A stretch of 6,888 nt of DNA from Thermoplasmatota archaeon. GTDB taxonomy: Archaea; Thermoplasmatota; Penumbrarchaeia; Penumbrarchaeales; Penumbrarchaeaceae. A model generated the notes under the pieces. That model made no database searches, had not been told where the DNA came from, and saw only the letters and a program-made list of their open reading frames with translations. The stretch is taken from assembly GCA_030600725.1 (NCBI GenBank), contig JAUVLN010000111.1, positions 1 through 6,888 on the forward strand, given 5' to 3'. The translations under genes were made by a program, and so were the position numbers. Shown piece after piece: positions 5,874 to 6,888 of the stretch (positions are counted from its first letter, which is position 1; each line of letters starts with the position of its first letter).

Positions 5874-6875
5874 TCATTCGATAATAACGGTTTCAACACC
5901 CTGGACCCAGGGTTCCTTCTCGGCCCATGCCTCAATCCAATCCTCATCCATGACGAGGGACAATCCAGCGATATCTCCCAGGTAACGGCCCAGCACGGCC
6001 GGAACGATCTCCACCCCATCCGAAAGGACCGAAAATGAACCTTCCATCTCCTTTTTTATCAATGGAAGCAGGATATCCGCGTTGTTCTGGAATACGCTTC
6101 CCCCGATCATGAACAGCTCCGTATCCAGGAGCGCATTGATCGATGCGAGCCCCCTGCCGAAATGTCGGGCGGCATCGTGCACGATCTCAACGGCCTCAGG
6201 GTCCCCCCGCCGGTACATCCTGAATACATCCTCCGCCGTGGATCCCCCTCCGTAGGACCTGCCGATGGCCATTCCCGAGGATAGCCCCTCGAGATGTCCC
6301 CTCTCCCCGCATCCGCATCTCGCCCCCCCATCCAGAAGATGAATGTGGCCTCCGTGAGGGGCGTTGCCGTTCTTCCCCGAGATCAGGTGTCCGTCCACGT
6401 ATGCGCCGGTCCCGATGCCCGTAGACCAGGTTACATAAACGAGGTTATTCACCCCCTTGCCCGCCCCGAACATTCTCTCGGCTTTGGCACCGGAGACCGC
6501 GTCGTTTGCTATCTTCAGTGGTGGCAGTCGATCTTCAAGATACCGCTCAAGGGGTATCCTCCTCCAGTCGTTTGGAAGCCTCCCCTCCACCCCCGACAGC
6601 CCCCCGCAGATGTTGGGGGACTCCAGCTCTATCATGCCGTCGATCCTCCTGAATGGGCCGGCGCTGCTGATCCCTATCCTTTCGATATCGGAGAGGTCCA
6701 CCCCTCCCCTCTCACAGCAGATGGTTATCAGCGATATCACCTGTTTCGGAACGGTAAGCTCGTCCCCGATCCTATTGGTAAGCTGAAGCACCCTGGACCT
6801 GAATCCATTGATGTCTGCGATGCTTACCGTTATGTTCGTCGCGCCGATATCAACTCCGCATAGGTATCTCAACAT
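5874..6875 (-). CDS. ROK-family sugar kinase (glucokinase-like)
   Basis: The 333-residue protein spans the ROK family's usual length. Phosphate-binding D-x-G-x-T is at residues 9-13, an S-A-G-P loop at 71-74, the catalytic-base segment A-N-D-A at 123-126 (Asp125), the second nucleotide loop S-T-G-I-G-T-G at 151-157, a zinc-type C-G-C-G-x-x-G-H motif at 187-194, I-G-G-S at 257-260 and G-D-I-A-G at 300-304. It starts straight into the kinase fold with no helix-turn-helix, so it should be an enzyme (ATP-dependent phosphorylation of a hexose or amino sugar in the cytoplasm) rather than an NagC/Mlc-type repressor. Two motifs differ from the common form: H-G-G-H (174-177) where E-x-G-H is usual, and His194 in place of the third cysteine. 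The substrate is therefore uncertain. The frame stays open upstream to the window edge, but ATG at 6873-6875 fits the family N-terminus. The TGA stop is at 5874-5876; the promoter is outside the window. Confidence 0.93.
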   Translation of the reverse strand: MLRYLCGVDIGATNITVSIADINGFRSRVLQLTNRIGDELTVPKQVISLITICCERGGVDLSDIERIGISSAGPFRRIDGMIELESPNICGGLSGVEGRLPNDWRRIPLERYLEDRLPPLKIANDAVSGAKAERMFGAGKGVNNLVYVTWSTGIGTGAYVDGHLISGKNGNAPHGGHIHLLDGGARCGCGERGHLEGLSSGMAIGRSYGGGSTAEDVFRMYRRGDPEAVEIVHDAARHFGRGLASINALLDTELFMIGGSVFQNNADILLPLIKKEMEGSFSVLSDGVEIVPAVLGRYLGDIAGLSLVMDEDWIEAWAEKEPWVQGVETVIIE

Positions 6876-6888
6876 TGGTCGCCCCCCG

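Noticed and set aside
6294..6863. A 189-codon open frame on the plus strand opposite the ROK kinase
   Set aside because: It is antisense to a gene with all main ROK motifs, and its translation is Pro/Arg-rich and shows no domain.
1..6888. Mobile element, CRISPR array, toxin-antitoxin or other defence system
   Set aside because: No transposase, terminal inverted repeats, regularly spaced DNA repeats, nuclease or paired small genes are visible. All four genes look like ordinary chromosomal genes.

Overview
The window looks archaeal, most likely Thermoplasmatota or another euryarchaeal lineage. The reasons are AGG/AGA and ATA codons used freely, an archaeal TATA box placed so that the mRNA would be nearly leaderless, a pyrimidine-rich terminator, a sequon-dense surface protein with a C-terminal membrane anchor, and a ROK sugar kinase with no DNA-binding domain. 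The taxonomic placement is inference; there is no rRNA or other marker gene here.

Layout: (1) 1-3954 (+) is a giant secreted, membrane-anchored surface protein whose 5' end is cut by the window edge. It appears to consist of about ten transthyretin/carboxypeptidase-regulatory-like beta modules at a ~94-residue period, an SbsA-type Ig-like domain, two copies of a ~90-residue domain, and one C-terminal transmembrane helix. (2) 3955-4096 is an intergenic region rich in ATCGATC motifs, with a probable promoter at its right end. (3) 4097-4468 (+) is a small two-helix membrane protein that fits the DUF4282 family, followed by a T-rich terminator. (4) 4469-4674 is a spacer ending in a clear TATA box. 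(5) 4675-5832 (+) is an unrecognised secreted protein with a signal peptide and a C-terminal membrane anchor. (6) 5844-5867 is a perfect 9-bp hairpin between convergent genes. (7) 5874-6875 (-) is a complete ROK-family sugar kinase with variant motifs.

How the genes relate: the three plus-strand genes are all envelope or membrane proteins, but the last two each seem to have their own promoter, so they look like neighbouring single-gene units rather than one operon. The kinase faces them from the other strand and is probably cytoplasmic sugar metabolism, with no visible link to the surface proteins. I found no mobile element, CRISPR array, RNA gene or defence system. The main points of interest are the regular module architecture of the giant protein, the contrast in glycosylation sites between the two surface proteins, the altered active-site and zinc motifs of the ROK kinase, and the ATCGATC cluster.
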